A stretch of DNA of 64,000 nucleotides. Origin: G041200185 sp041200185 (GTDB lineage Bacteria; Pseudomonadota; Alphaproteobacteria; BNTO01). Each line of letters starts with the position of its first letter. The first letter of the stretch is position 1. This document shows positions 26,434-35,837 of this stretch, piece after piece. The notes beneath the pieces were generated by a model. It did no database searches and was not told where the DNA came from. It was given only the letters and a program-made list of their open reading frames with translations. Location: the NCBI GenBank assembly GCA_041200185.1, contig CP165730.1, positions 620,001 to 684,000 of the forward strand, given 5' to 3'. The position numbers and the translations under genes were made by a program.

Positions 26434-27180
26434 ATGAGCAATTATATTTTTTTATGCATTCAAAAATTTAAAGCTATTCTTGGAAATTTTTGGTTAAATA
26501 TCCGTTACCAAGCCACTACGAGCTTCGCTCTTGTTGGGTTCTATCTCATGCTAAAGATGTTAATAGGCGTTGGTGTGATCTCATTGGTGGTCTTTGCTGC
26601 AGCTAGCTTGGCTGTCTACCAAACGGAAAGTAGTGAGGGCATCGATAAACTCCGGAAAACTGGTTACTACGTCGTTGCTATTGTGACTATGTTTACATGC
26701 TACATCTACAGTTTTGGTGGGACGCGAGAGATGGCGGTTGAAACAACTTCTATCCTGTTTAAAGGGGTTGTTGTTGTCAAATTGATAACGAAATTTTTGG
26801 ATTTCCCTACAAGAAACGAAGTCTGCGCGGAAAGTTGGGTATCAGAGATCCTCTACCTCGTATTAGGTCCTGTCTTAGATCTCGTGGCCATTGTACTCAT
26901 GGTAAAAATCTACGAATTTTCACTTAAACCACTCTTAGGACAATACCCAGAAATTTCAGGCTTGGTCGGAGTCTTGGTGCTTGAGTTCTGCCAAAGAAAA
27001 AATCAACATAAAGAAATTTACACAACATTCTGGTGGCCTGCTGGTCGAGCGTTCATCGTTTTCCTTTGCGTTTACCAATGGGGTCTAAGAAACATGGGTA
27101 TTCACCTTTTCACACAATTAAGGCTTTCCTGCAGTCAACAGAATGACTCTTTAGCGGCTTTCGTAACAGGTCTAGGGTAA
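26434..27180 (+). CDS. Polytopic membrane protein, triplet member 2
   Basis: The main frame gives about 248 residues with five or six hydrophobic segments (ALVGFYLMLKMLIGVGVISLVV, YYVVAIVTMFTCYIYSF, LYLVLGPVLDLVAIVLMV and a C-terminal one). Its end (LEFCQRKNQHKEIYTTFWWP, then RNMGIHLFTQ) is nearly the same as in member 1, extended by a tail read from the 47-bp repeat. The best ribosome site (AAGGAGGAG) drives an ATG at 26388 in another frame that stops after 27 codons. Removing one T from the run at 26447-26453 would fuse it to this frame, so the gene may be frameshifted. Confidence 0.6.
   Translation: MSNYIFLCIQKFKAILGNFWLNIRYQATTSFALVGFYLMLKMLIGVGVISLVVFAAASLAVYQTESSEGIDKLRKTGYYVVAIVTMFTCYIYSFGGTREMAVETTSILFKGVVVVKLITKFLDFPTRNEVCAESWVSEILYLVLGPVLDLVAIVLMVKIYEFSLKPLLGQYPEISGLVGVLVLEFCQRKNQHKEIYTTFWWPAGRAFIVFLCVYQWGLRNMGIHLFTQLRLSCSQQNDSLAAFVTGLG
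27129..27175 (+). repeat. 47-bp direct repeat, copy B
   Basis: Partner of 26314-26360, here inside the 3' coding end of membrane protein 2. Confidence 0.9.
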
Positions 27181-27453
27181 GGCTGTAGAAAAACAGAAGT
27201 CCATTATTATAACTCCTGAAGAAATAACAAAAGTATAAAAAGATAAATTAAATTAAGTGAAATCACTAAATATGAAATATGTTATCCTACACATAGATTA
27301 CTTTTTGAAACGAGATACGATGGATCATGAAATATTGTGATTTGTTCAGCTCTGATTGTCGTAGAGGTCCGAAGTCCAGCTCAATCTACCAAAAATACAT
27401 TTATGCTGGATTAGCGTGCCTAGGGCTCATAACTCTTTATTAATGACGGAAGA

Positions 27454-28233
27454 ATGGTTGTGCACCTCCTTGGGATAGGAAAAGACTCACACACCACACT
27501 TCTGTGGGTCCCTATTGTGAAGATTGTAGGCTTAGGATGGCTGTTCGCTTATAGTCGACGGTCCGACATAGGACGCTATTGCTTCTGGAAAATTTGCCTA
27601 GCCTTGGCCTTGTTGGGGTTCTTATCCACGTTGCAATATCTCGTTGGAGTTAACGGTAAAACTCTCCTTTGTTTTGCGCTTGCCATCGCGTCAGTTTGCC
27701 GCGTTCGAGTCTCCGTAAGACGGCCAGAAAGAGTACTGAAATTTTACAATGGACTCCTCATTGTTTCTGGGATTGTGTATATGCTCTTCCCTTTTCTGAG
27801 CTTGCTCATCCTTTTCTTTTATGGCTCTTTTCGACAAGAAGAACCCATCTGCCTTGTGTCATTTTTATTAATGTGGCTGACATTCCTGGTATTTCTCTTG
27901 GACTGGTTTTTATCATCAATGGCCAAAGTTGGGCGGCGAGCTCACTTCCCCATCATGATGAAAATTTTTGTCGATATGGCCATCCTTGGCGATCTGTACC
28001 TGAGAACGAATTGGATATTAAGGGATCCAATATGGGAAGCTGCAAAATCCATAATGCCAACTCCATACTACGGAAATTGGGATGAAATCTCATTCACGAT
28101 CAGTCTTTTGGTCCTATGGGTCGGTCGCCGCCGCTTAGCCAAACGCCTTGAGAGAACATTAATCTGGCCACTGGTAGGGGGAGTGTGGTGCTTAAGGGCA
28201 CTGGCTCTCGTCTTGGGCGAAGTTTTTCTGTAA
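27454..28233 (+). CDS. Polytopic membrane protein, triplet member 3
   Basis: The 259-residue protein has six or so transmembrane segments, for example FWKICLALALLGFLSTLQYLVG, LLIVSGIVYMLFPFLSLLILF, SFLLMWLTFLVFLLDWFL and a last one. The pattern, basic loops (VRVSVRRPERVLKF) and the ending RTLIWPLVGGVWCLRAL mirror members 1 and 2, so this is a more diverged relative. The start is uncertain because no good ribosome site precedes 27454. A 38-codon frame from 27327 just upstream (TAA overlapping ATG) may be its detached N-terminus. Confidence 0.6.
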   Translation: MVVHLLGIGKDSHTTLLWVPIVKIVGLGWLFAYSRRSDIGRYCFWKICLALALLGFLSTLQYLVGVNGKTLLCFALAIASVCRVRVSVRRPERVLKFYNGLLIVSGIVYMLFPFLSLLILFFYGSFRQEEPICLVSFLLMWLTFLVFLLDWFLSSMAKVGRRAHFPIMMKIFVDMAILGDLYLRTNWILRDPIWEAAKSIMPTPYYGNWDEISFTISLLVLWVGRRRLAKRLERTLIWPLVGGVWCLRALALVLGEVFL

Positions 28234-28604
28234 AAAACGGTAAGATTTTGAGTAACGAAGTCCTTGAAGCGCAGGACAAGGAGGAATGGGGGCGTTAAGC
28301 CGAGAAAGGGAGTTACATGGACAGTACATGGATATAATAGAGCTCAATTTTAACAAAATTAGTACAATTTGAAATACTAGTATAGTTGTAGATAAAGGCA
28401 GGTAGTACACGTAATGATAATAATTACTTAACAACTAATACCAAAGAAAACAAACTTCTTTGACGTAATGGTCAGGAAACTCGTGGCAAAGCAAAAATAA
28501 TACTGCCAATTCTTAGATTTGAGATAGCAAGCTTTCTCACATAGTGTTGGCCAACCCATTTTATGATAAAACGCGGGGCGCGTTTTTCGGGAAATGGAGA
28601 GGGA
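28234..28604. other. Gap of about 370 bp between membrane cluster and IS stump
   Basis: A 28-codon frame starts at the ATG near 28286 behind AAGGAGGA but shows no recognisable protein. The rest is AT-rich with no supported gene. Confidence 0.4.
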
Positions 28605-29137
28605 GGTTACCGATTCAGCTCTTCATCGACACGATATTTCGGATGCATTAAAGGGGGATCAACACAAAGCTTCACTTGGCTGTCTATGAGAAAGGCGTTA
28701 CTCTCGGATGTTTGATGACCGATGGAGTGACCCCGGACTGCAAGATGGCTCTACCGTTGATTCAAGGATTTCATGCTAAAAAGCATTTGGCTGATAAGAC
28801 CCATGATTCCGACAAAATAGTGGATGCAGCTAGGAAAACGAAGATGAAAGGTTGTATTCCATCAAAGAGGGATCGAACAAACCAACGAGAAATTGATGAA
28901 GATTTATACAAGATGAGTCAACTTGTCGAATATGCATTTTTAAAATTAAAAAGATCCAGAAGTCTTTCCACGAGATATTGTAAAACCACAAAATTTGGAG
29001 ATGAAAATGAATTGGTCAACACTTTTCGAATCAGCCAATTCGAAAGTCCGCTCAATGTTGTTCAGTATGGTTTTGTTGTCGAGCACCAGAAGTTGTACAT
29101 CATTTTTAGAACAGATAGGCTGAACTCTATTTATTAA
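28605..29137 (+). pseudogene. IS5-type transposase remnant
   Basis: Pieces of an IS5/IS427-group transposase are readable in two frames. VTDSALHRH (about 28611) matches the IDST..RAHRH region around the second catalytic Asp. After a frame change INTKLHLAVYEKG, PLIQGFHAKKH and PSKRDRTNQREIDEDLYKMSQLVEYAFLKLKRSRSLSTRY follow; the last contains the catalytic Glu region before RRIATRY in intact copies. Then the similarity stops and the frame runs into unrelated sequence to 29137. The N-terminal half, inverted repeats and the usual C-terminal helix are missing, so it is a dead fragment. Confidence 0.8.
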
Positions 29138-29416
29138 CAATATTCACGCAATTTTTATTATTCTGTTAACATCTACTTCTCCCCGAGGCATTTAGTTCAC
29201 TGACAAGAGGCTGCTTATTTAGCGTTGGTTTCAAGATGGAACAGTTCCTAAACTTGGCTGATGTCTGCTGCAAGGCTTATCTGAGTTCAGTCCCCACCAG
29301 CCGGCTGGAGAGTAATTTGTGAACGTTCTGTGGTTCGCAACTAACGAACGATGGCGGGTTTTCTCGCTCGGGAGGCAGAGAGAAACTCCTCAAACAAGGT
29401 TTCGTTGTATTGTTGT

Positions 29417-29938
29417 TTACCTCTGAACCATGACAGCAAGGGTGTATTTCTCTTGTTTTGGAAGGGGAGAAGAGAAATCGGCCGCTTTCCCTGACGAATC
29501 CAGAACAAGGACCGGACCAGCTCCTTCCTTGAGTTGCTGAGCAAGCGAAGAGGCTTGAGCCGAGGTAAGAAACGCCTCACTTGCTTGATCTCCTTTTCCG
29601 AGTTTGAGATAAATCTGGTTATGGATTGCAACAAAAGCGAAAGTTCCACCTAGCTTGGAAGTTGGGACCTCTTGAGACGGAATAAGCTCCGCTTCAGCAA
29701 GCTTTTTCCACACTTCGTCAAGAGACGCAAAAATGTTACCGCTGTAAGTATTGGAATAGAGCGAAAGAGCAGTTTGGATCCGAGAAAATTCATAAGCAGT
29801 TGCGCGAATTTTGGATTGGTCGAGCAGGGTTTTCCCTTTGAAGACTGCACTAAACATCACACCAGCAATGACAAGTACCATTGACGTTTCAAGCAAGGAG
29901 AAGCCAGGCACCTTCTTTTTCCAACAATCTTTCTTCAT
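29417..29938 (-). CDS. Type IV prepilin-like / type II pseudopilin protein
   Basis: The 173-residue protein has the class III signal: a basic leader (KKDCWKKKVPG), then FSLLETSMVLVIAGVMFSAVF, with prepilin peptidase cleavage between Gly and Phe and Glu at +5. The long helix continues into SKIRATAYEFSRIQTALSLYSNTY. The C-terminal domain is not recognised. Such subunits build type IV pili, competence pili or the type II secretion pseudopilus. No assembly ATPase, secretin or peptidase gene is next to it, so it must work with genes elsewhere or be a relic. Confidence 0.78.
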   Translation of the reverse strand: MKKDCWKKKVPGFSLLETSMVLVIAGVMFSAVFKGKTLLDQSKIRATAYEFSRIQTALSLYSNTYSGNIFASLDEVWKKLAEAELIPSQEVPTSKLGGTFAFVAIHNQIYLKLGKGDQASEAFLTSAQASSLAQQLKEGAGPVLVLDSSGKAADFSSPLPKQEKYTLAVMVQR

Positions 29939-30233
29939 GATGTGGAACAGTTTAGCGACAGCCTACAAAGAGATTATCGAAAAAAGGTTAAAAGAAAGTA
30001 AATCGTCCTCCGCGTAAGCACAACAGTGCATAGCAGAGACAGGGGGTAGTATAATAGGCTCCGTCATTTGGAAGTGAGTACAAGATTGTCATATTGAAAG
30101 TGTCGCTCTAAACCTCTGAGAAGTTGGGCCTAAGAAGTGCTTCGGGTTCTCTATGGATTAGACGGCTTCCCATTCGGGGGAGCCGTTATTTCTTTAACGC
30201 TTGCCCGTGTTGTGAGCCGTCTGAGTACGTACT

Positions 30234-30536
30234 GTGGGCCTGCACTTTGCCGTATCGGGCATAGCGGCAACGGTTTTGAGTGGTCTTTCTTTTGCTTCTC
30301 TCTTTGTGTCGGGCGCTCCCTTAGGAGCGATAAAGTGCAGTGTCAATGGTTGTACCCGGCTACCGCTAACAGAACAAGACGAAAGACTGGTTCGGATGGC
30401 TGTATATGCACGGATTTGCCATGGAATGAGGTTAAGAGCAATTGGTATTTGTCTGAAAATCGGTAAATCTTCAATCGTTTACGTTAGCCGATTCCTGCAT
30501 TTTTCTGCGTACGTATCCTCGTTTTTCGATTTTTAG
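30234..30536 (+). CDS. Possible small exported or helix-turn-helix protein
   Basis: A GTG-started frame of 100 codons with a hydrophobic first part (VSGIAATVLSGLSFASLFVSG) followed by a C-x3-C pair and a helical stretch (ERLVRMAVYARICHGMRL then IGICLKIGKSSIVYVSRF) that resembles a helix-turn-helix. Weak ribosome site; it could be a relic of a mobile element. Confidence 0.3.
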   Translation: MGLHFAVSGIAATVLSGLSFASLFVSGAPLGAIKCSVNGCTRLPLTEQDERLVRMAVYARICHGMRLRAIGICLKIGKSSIVYVSRFLHFSAYVSSFFDF

Positions 30537-30543
30537 CCCGAAG

Positions 30544-30891
30544 GTGACGAAAGAAGATAGAATGGTGTGCACTGGTTGTGTTGCATTCTTCAACCTTAAT
30601 CGATCGCAAGAATGCAGCTGGAAGCGTCTAATGCGGAAAGGCAATGGGTGGGATGGGCCCGTTGTAGGAAATTTGACAACCAAGAACTCGAACGTTTGGA
30701 ATTCGCAAATTCAGCAGAAAACTCGAGAAAGTGAATTTAAGCGTTGTCACTTGTCGAGAAAAAGCTCAAGAAAAAAATATGAGGGAATAATTGTACAAGT
30801 TAGACGTTGTTCGGGCCTATTTGTATGCAGAATGAGTCCCGATTGTAAGGGGCATAATTGCCATCCCAAAATTATAGTAGGTTTCCAGTAG
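30544..30891 (+). CDS. Possible Cys-rich small protein
   Basis: The 115-codon frame from a GTG is hydrophilic and basic, with CTGC near the start and a cluster CSGLFVCRMSPDCKGHNCH near the end that could bind zinc. No domain is recognised, and the frame changes relative to the preceding one. It may be a broken DNA-binding protein. Confidence 0.3.
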   Translation: MTKEDRMVCTGCVAFFNLNRSQECSWKRLMRKGNGWDGPVVGNLTTKNSNVWNSQIQQKTRESEFKRCHLSRKSSRKKYEGIIVQVRRCSGLFVCRMSPDCKGHNCHPKIIVGFQ

Positions 30892-31126
30892 AGGCGATAG
30901 TGCTACTGAATAACCAACTCATATGTTTTAACTTACTGTTTACTAGATATTTAGTCTTCTTCTCGAAGGTACGAACGAGACATTTTATCTTTTGATTGGC
31001 CACCTTTGATTAGACTTCTTTTTTGCTTCAAAAATCAAGAGGTGACGTATATTTTGAATTTAACACAATATTAATATTTTTGACTTATATTTACATCATG
31101 TAAGAGTTTTGATGTGCCGTCGAACT

Positions 31127-31420
31127 ATGAAAAACGTTATTTTGAGCTTTATGTCCATGACCTTTCTTATGGGGTGTGCATCTGCTCCCCGGAGACCAGA
31201 CCGCGTGGAAGTTTTGCATGCTCAGTCTGTTACGGAGGAGTACACTGTTAAGGCAGGTGACACAATTAACAAGATCGCGAATGCACACAACGTCGACCCA
31301 GAGGACCTTGTAGCACTCAATAATTTGGAGCCGCCCTATACCATTTCCGTTGGGCAGAAACTGAAAATTGACTCCCCAGATTCCGACATGATTGTCGTTA
31401 AACAGATTTTTTACAACTAG
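31127..31420 (+). CDS. LysM-domain lipoprotein
   Basis: The 97-residue protein starts with a lipoprotein signal peptide (KNVILSFMSMTFLMGC; lipobox LMGC, lipidated Cys about residue 17). One LysM repeat follows: EYTVKAGDTINKIANAHNVD, then EDLVALNNLEPPYTISVGQKLKI. LysM binds N-acetylglucosamine chains, so the protein should tether to peptidoglycan in the periplasm. ATG at 31127 was chosen because it starts the signal peptide; the ribosome site is weak. It lies 60 bp before the large disordered exported protein, on the same strand. Confidence 0.85.
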   Translation: MKNVILSFMSMTFLMGCASAPRRPDRVEVLHAQSVTEEYTVKAGDTINKIANAHNVDPEDLVALNNLEPPYTISVGQKLKIDSPDSDMIVVKQIFYN

Positions 31421-31480
31421 GGACCAGTTGCTAGGCTACTGCTTTTTGTTTTGTTGGAGAATTGTGGATAGAGGGATGGC

Positions 31481-33646
31481 ATGGACGCGTCGTGGGCCCG
31501 ATTTGGACATTTTCTATGGGCGGGAGCCTTATTGCCCTTAGGGTACGTTCACGGAGAGACTGTTGACGGTGAGCTACTCAAGGGTGCTAACATCATCGTT
31601 TATGAGCTCGTTAAAAAGCTTCAGGACAAGGAAGCTAACGGTGAAGCCGACGAAGAAGAGTCCGAAGAAACTGATCAGGAGAATGAGTTTGCGGAGAGGG
31701 AGGAAACTCCTAGAACTACTAGAAAAGGCTCTTCACCTCAAAACTCTCCACTCCAAAATTATCCCGTTTTTGAGGACGGAAGTGTTTCCATTCCTCACGG
31801 TGAAAATGAGAGACCTGCAAGGTTGCCTCCCCAGGGTCAAGAGATTTTAAATAATCAGAGTTACCAACCGAGAAACGATGTTTATGAAGAGGATTTACCT
31901 ATTGAAGAGGCGCCACCCAAGATGACTTCAAGGGGGGAACAGAAAGTCATAGATTCACAGCTTCCACAGCAACCATTGCGGTCCTCACACGTCTTTCCTC
32001 CAAGCGATGGTGCTAGTGACCCACAGGTTACGTCTCCAGTTAAAGATGGAACAATGGATTCAATTTTTTCAACGGATCAGCAACATGCTGAGGACACAAT
32101 CTCCACGCATCATAGCCCATCAGACCGTTTGGAAGTACCGGCCTCATCGCTTCAGCAATTTTCCCCCTCTCATTTAGATGCCGAGCCGACTGATGTTCAG
32201 GTCAAGCCAAACCAATCGTATAATCCCCGACTACTGATTCCGGATATTTCGAGGGATCAATCGTCTTCTTCGCAGGCATTCACCGAGACCCCTGGTGCAG
32301 ATTTTCATACACCATCATCCGCGGAAGGGCAAAGATACTCACCTTCTTCACAAAGGATGCCACAACCTCCCTCACAGCCTTATCCGACCACGAGTTTTAA
32401 ACAAGGCCCTTCTTTACACGCCCCTCACCAAAATTCACAGGTTCTGTTATCGCCTCTAGCTCAACCCGGTACTATACCGGTACAAAATGATTCATCAATA
32501 GGAAGATCCGAACGGGACCTAGTGCAGGTCGGGCAGCAGCCGTTCGTCTCGTACCGTTCAGTCATAGACGATCAACGCACTGAGAAGACCGCAAAGGCAT
32601 CCAAACAACGAGAGATGCCTAATGACTTGACTGATAATGAAACTCTACCCGAGAACGGTCTTCAGGTACCTTTGTCTACAAAAGTGGGGCCACCCACAGC
32701 AGAGACACCAACGCAAAATACAAAGGAATATCCAACTGAGTCAGTTTTGCACCGTAGTGATCATTCCAAAAATCCGTTACCAAGGCGTAAAAACGCCCCA
32801 GATGATACAGTTTCTGATTCCCAACAATCTACCGAAGTACAAATGAATAATGAAGACGCGGCCAAGGACCCCCCCCTCTTAGGGGGTAGCATTACTCAAC
32901 CGCAGCATGCCGGCTCCAAAACTTTAGTTACACCTTCGAAGCAAAAAAATTCAAATAATTTTTCAAATATTAATCCTCAAAAAAAAGATTCTGCATTTAA
33001 AAAGCTTAATGACGCTGAAAACAAAGGTAAAAAAAATAATCTTGAACCTAGCCAGGCCAAGGACAGGTTAGATAAAAATCTGCTAACAGACACTCAAAAT
33101 GACAACAACCTACCTCACAACAGCGGTGAAGTGACGCCGGCTCAGGCTTCAGAGAATGAAGAAAAAAGCTTACAGTCAACACAAACACTGTCAGACGACG
33201 CAGTAGCCAAGGAATCTGCAAATTCCATAGTGTCTACGTCACAAACAACTAACAAAAACAAATCCGCGTTTGAGGTAGGACCGGAGACAGAAGGAAAGAA
33301 GAATGAGTACCTATCAGTATCTACAAATAAAGGACAGAAAACTAATAGCAAAATATCGGATGCAGGGAAAGTGATGCATATGTCAGATAAACCTGACAAT
33401 CGAAAAGCCAAAACGCCCTTGAGTACTCGAGTAAAAAACCTGCTCAAGAAGAACATTCGGAAAGATAGACCCAATGTCGATAGACCGAAGAAAAGTCAGA
33501 AGGAAGAAATGCAAAACGATTTGATTGACGCTAAAAGGCCAATAAAGCATCCTTATTCTAAGATTAAAAGAACGAAAGTCCTGATCAAAAAATGGTGTTG
33601 GAAGAAACAATCGAATAGAGGAGATAAAATAAACAGATACGCATAA
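31481..33646 (+). CDS. Large exported, intrinsically disordered orphan (721 aa)
   Basis: GAGGG precedes the ATG. The first 25 residues form a signal peptide (FLWAGALLPLGYVHG). A short acidic helical region (DKEANGEADEEESEETDQE, about residues 48-66) follows, then more than 500 residues rich in Gln, Ser, Pro, Thr and Asn with no hydrophobic core. The C-terminal 70 residues are strongly basic (for example VKNLLKKNIRKDRP and SKIKRTKVLIKKWCWKK). The composition suggests a surface or secreted protein that folds only with a partner, such as an effector or adhesin. No repeat unit of constant length is obvious by eye. No family is recognised. Confidence 0.65.
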   Translation: MDASWARFGHFLWAGALLPLGYVHGETVDGELLKGANIIVYELVKKLQDKEANGEADEEESEETDQENEFAEREETPRTTRKGSSPQNSPLQNYPVFEDGSVSIPHGENERPARLPPQGQEILNNQSYQPRNDVYEEDLPIEEAPPKMTSRGEQKVIDSQLPQQPLRSSHVFPPSDGASDPQVTSPVKDGTMDSIFSTDQQHAEDTISTHHSPSDRLEVPASSLQQFSPSHLDAEPTDVQVKPNQSYNPRLLIPDISRDQSSSSQAFTETPGADFHTPSSAEGQRYSPSSQRMPQPPSQPYPTTSFKQGPSLHAPHQNSQVLLSPLAQPGTIPVQNDSSIGRSERDLVQVGQQPFVSYRSVIDDQRTEKTAKASKQREMPNDLTDNETLPENGLQVPLSTKVGPPTAETPTQNTKEYPTESVLHRSDHSKNPLPRRKNAPDDTVSDSQQSTEVQMNNEDAAKDPPLLGGSITQPQHAGSKTLVTPSKQKNSNNFSNINPQKKDSAFKKLNDAENKGKKNNLEPSQAKDRLDKNLLTDTQNDNNLPHNSGEVTPAQASENEEKSLQSTQTLSDDAVAKESANSIVSTSQTTNKNKSAFEVGPETEGKKNEYLSVSTNKGQKTNSKISDAGKVMHMSDKPDNRKAKTPLSTRVKNLLKKNIRKDRPNVDRPKKSQKEEMQNDLIDAKRPIKHPYSKIKRTKVLIKKWCWKKQSNRGDKINRYA

Positions 33647-34251
33647 AATAAATTTGTTTAAATATGAGATAAACGATTAATTACCAAGAGCAATGTTTTA
33701 GACTTAGAATAGAATGATGGAACCAAGGCTTTTTGACTTAACAAAATACAATGGCGTCAGTACGCAAGAATAAAGAAATATCGAGATAAGAAAAATTATA
33801 CAAATATATGATAAAATAGAGTGCTACGTAATACGACTAAGAACCAATTAATGGGGTTAATCATAACTAACAGTATCAACTTTCGAGCGAGGGGATTGTG
33901 GTACAGATTCATGTCCTTAGCAAATTATCGTTTTCAAACTCATCTCAATTCCATAAAACGCCAACGAGCACCTTTATCTACTATCTATCCGGCTTCCTCT
34001 GAGTTTTCGCCCTAAAAGACACTCCCAATACGGTGACTCACAAAAGAGGAGACAATCCCCCTGTTCAGATTTACCTTTCGATATCTCATCAACCGTCTAA
34101 CACGATCCACTTCAAAATTTGGTTCTGCATCCCCAAGCCAAAATACACTAGCCTCCTCCATCCTTCATACGTCTGGGAAGAAGTTTTAATCTTTTAGATT
34201 CATCGACATATATAGTTTTTGTTTTTCTTCTAGCGAGACAAGAAAAAATCT
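33647..34251. other. Gap of about 600 bp, no supported gene
   Basis: AT-rich at first, then mixed. A plus frame (33821-34015) lacks a ribosome site. The stretch probably contains decayed DNA upstream of the aldo/keto reductase remnant. Confidence 0.4.
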
Positions 34252-34720
34252 TTATTCCTTATTCATTGACGCAATTTTCCGTATCTCCACTGGGGTTAGT
34301 TCAAAATCAAAGATGTCGAGATTTTCTTGAATGTGTTGTGAATTTGAGGAATCCGGGAGGGGAATCAATCCGCTCTGGATGTGCCATCTAAGGATGACCT
34401 GAGCTGAGGTTCAACGAACCTTCGCTCTGTCTTCTTCCCAACGGATACCAACACTCAATCTGCATGCCATAAGCCCTAGCCGACTCTTGCTACGCTTTGC
34501 GCTGAACTCAGGGATGACACTCTATCTGTAAAGTTTGAGGTTTGACCTTAATCCTCGTCATAAAGGCCTCAAAAAGCTTGAGGTCAGCGTCAAAATTGCT
34601 GATTCCAAGGGCTCTGACCTTGTTTTGCTTTTGTGCTCTAATGAGATCGCCTCAAGCGCCTATATAGTCGCCAATAGGCTGGCGGAGATGCGCGAGGTGC
34701 TGTAGCCCGTCCATTTTGCC
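34252..34720 (-). pseudogene. Decayed aldo/keto reductase
   Basis: Read on the minus strand the DNA gives family text interrupted by lesions. About 34700 to 34510: QPIGDYIGA, then a TGA where a Trp codon is expected, then DLIRAQKQNKVRALGISNF (the KVRAIGVSNF hallmark) and TLQIECHP, the QIECHP hallmark. Two more stops and a frame change follow. The end is clean: AQVILRWHIQSGLIPLPDSS then ENLDIFDFELTPVEIRKIA and a TAA. The N-terminal catalytic Asp/Tyr/Lys region is not recognisable. This NADPH reductase is clearly dead. Confidence 0.9.
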
Positions 34721-34938
34721 ATAGTAGTGATCGTCTCGCACTATCCAACCAACCCCAGCTCGTCGCCTAAGCCTAATGATTCTTTCCTAGAAGAATCCCT
34801 GACGCAAGCGAAGGCTGTTTGAGAAGACAAACACTTCGAAGTCCGTGGCCATTCCTCAGGCACCCTTAACAGTTCAGTTGAATCAAAAGAGGACAGCCTT
34901 GTGTAGCTGTCCCTAGTACCGAGAAAATCGTAAAAAAG

Positions 34939-35514
34939 TTAAAAGTCTTGCAGGTAGAGGATGAAATTTTTCGCTATTCCAGCCGTTTCTTTTTGCACCG
35001 ACTCAGCTTCCTCTGGACGAGCTTGCTCGAAGGAAGCCCACATTGTTAATTCCTTTGATGTCTTCTTCGATAGACTCTCAAGAAGTAATACATACCTGCC
35101 CTCACGGTTGTACTTCGTTTCTCCAACATGCGCGATTCGTCCGTTCTCTTGTTCTTTTACCAGATCAAAAATCAACTTATTTTTGTGTTGTTCAAATGCT
35201 TCAGCACACTGACTGAGAGAATGAACCTGTAAATCATCAACTGTTATGAAAATATTCTCACCAATAAAGTTCATCAAGGTTGTAAAAGCTTTATTCCTAG
35301 GGAACATGCCTGCTCCTGTGTCCAAACCTATGACACCCCTAATATGATCTAGAGCTGGAGCATCCACCTCGTATTCAAGTATGCGCAGATCACCCTGAGA
35401 AGGTATTACCAACGGTACCCTCTGAAAGTCGAAGTAGCGTTTCAACGCCGTGTACGCATTTCGATTTTTGAATTGACAACGAGAGAGCTGTCTGCATCGG
35501 CACAACGACCCCAA
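34939..35514 (-). CDS. Orphan protein, start uncertain
   Basis: The 191-codon frame from a TTG encodes an alternating mixed alpha/beta protein, with strands such as VPLVIPSQGDLRILEYEV and NIFITVDDLQ and a Glu/Lys-rich C-terminal helix. No family is recognised. The frame is open about 120 bases further upstream without an ATG. A good GGAGGAAATAA element is inside that extension with no start codon at the right distance, so the original start may be lost. It may be a decaying gene or the 3' part of one. Confidence 0.4.
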   Translation of the reverse strand: MGSLCRCRQLSRCQFKNRNAYTALKRYFDFQRVPLVIPSQGDLRILEYEVDAPALDHIRGVIGLDTGAGMFPRNKAFTTLMNFIGENIFITVDDLQVHSLSQCAEAFEQHKNKLIFDLVKEQENGRIAHVGETKYNREGRYVLLLESLSKKTSKELTMWASFEQARPEEAESVQKETAGIAKNFILYLQDF

Positions 35515-35837
35515 AATATCAAATTTAATTGAATCCGCTAAATAAATAACGAAACAACGAAATCGAGTGAATCTATTATTGTAGAGCTTATTTCCTCCAA
35601 ATAACCCACTCAGGCTCTTCCTAATAGAGAATCATTAGCCTTGGTTGATGAATCGAGTTCGGCACAGTTATTGAGAAAAAATTCTGAATGAATCCGCGCT
35701 TTGTTACTTTTGAAATTGTCTTCATGTCCGCCCCTTTATGCTGCACTCCTCATATCATTCTACCTTAATTTCTGTATCCCAAACCATACCGTTTCGTTGT
35801 AGGCTGAAGGGGTTCTTGATTTTCAGTTAGCAACATC

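Noticed and set aside
29291..29312. CCAGCCGGCTGG palindrome
   Set aside because: A short GC palindrome with no nearby gene start or T tract; I could not tie it to any function.
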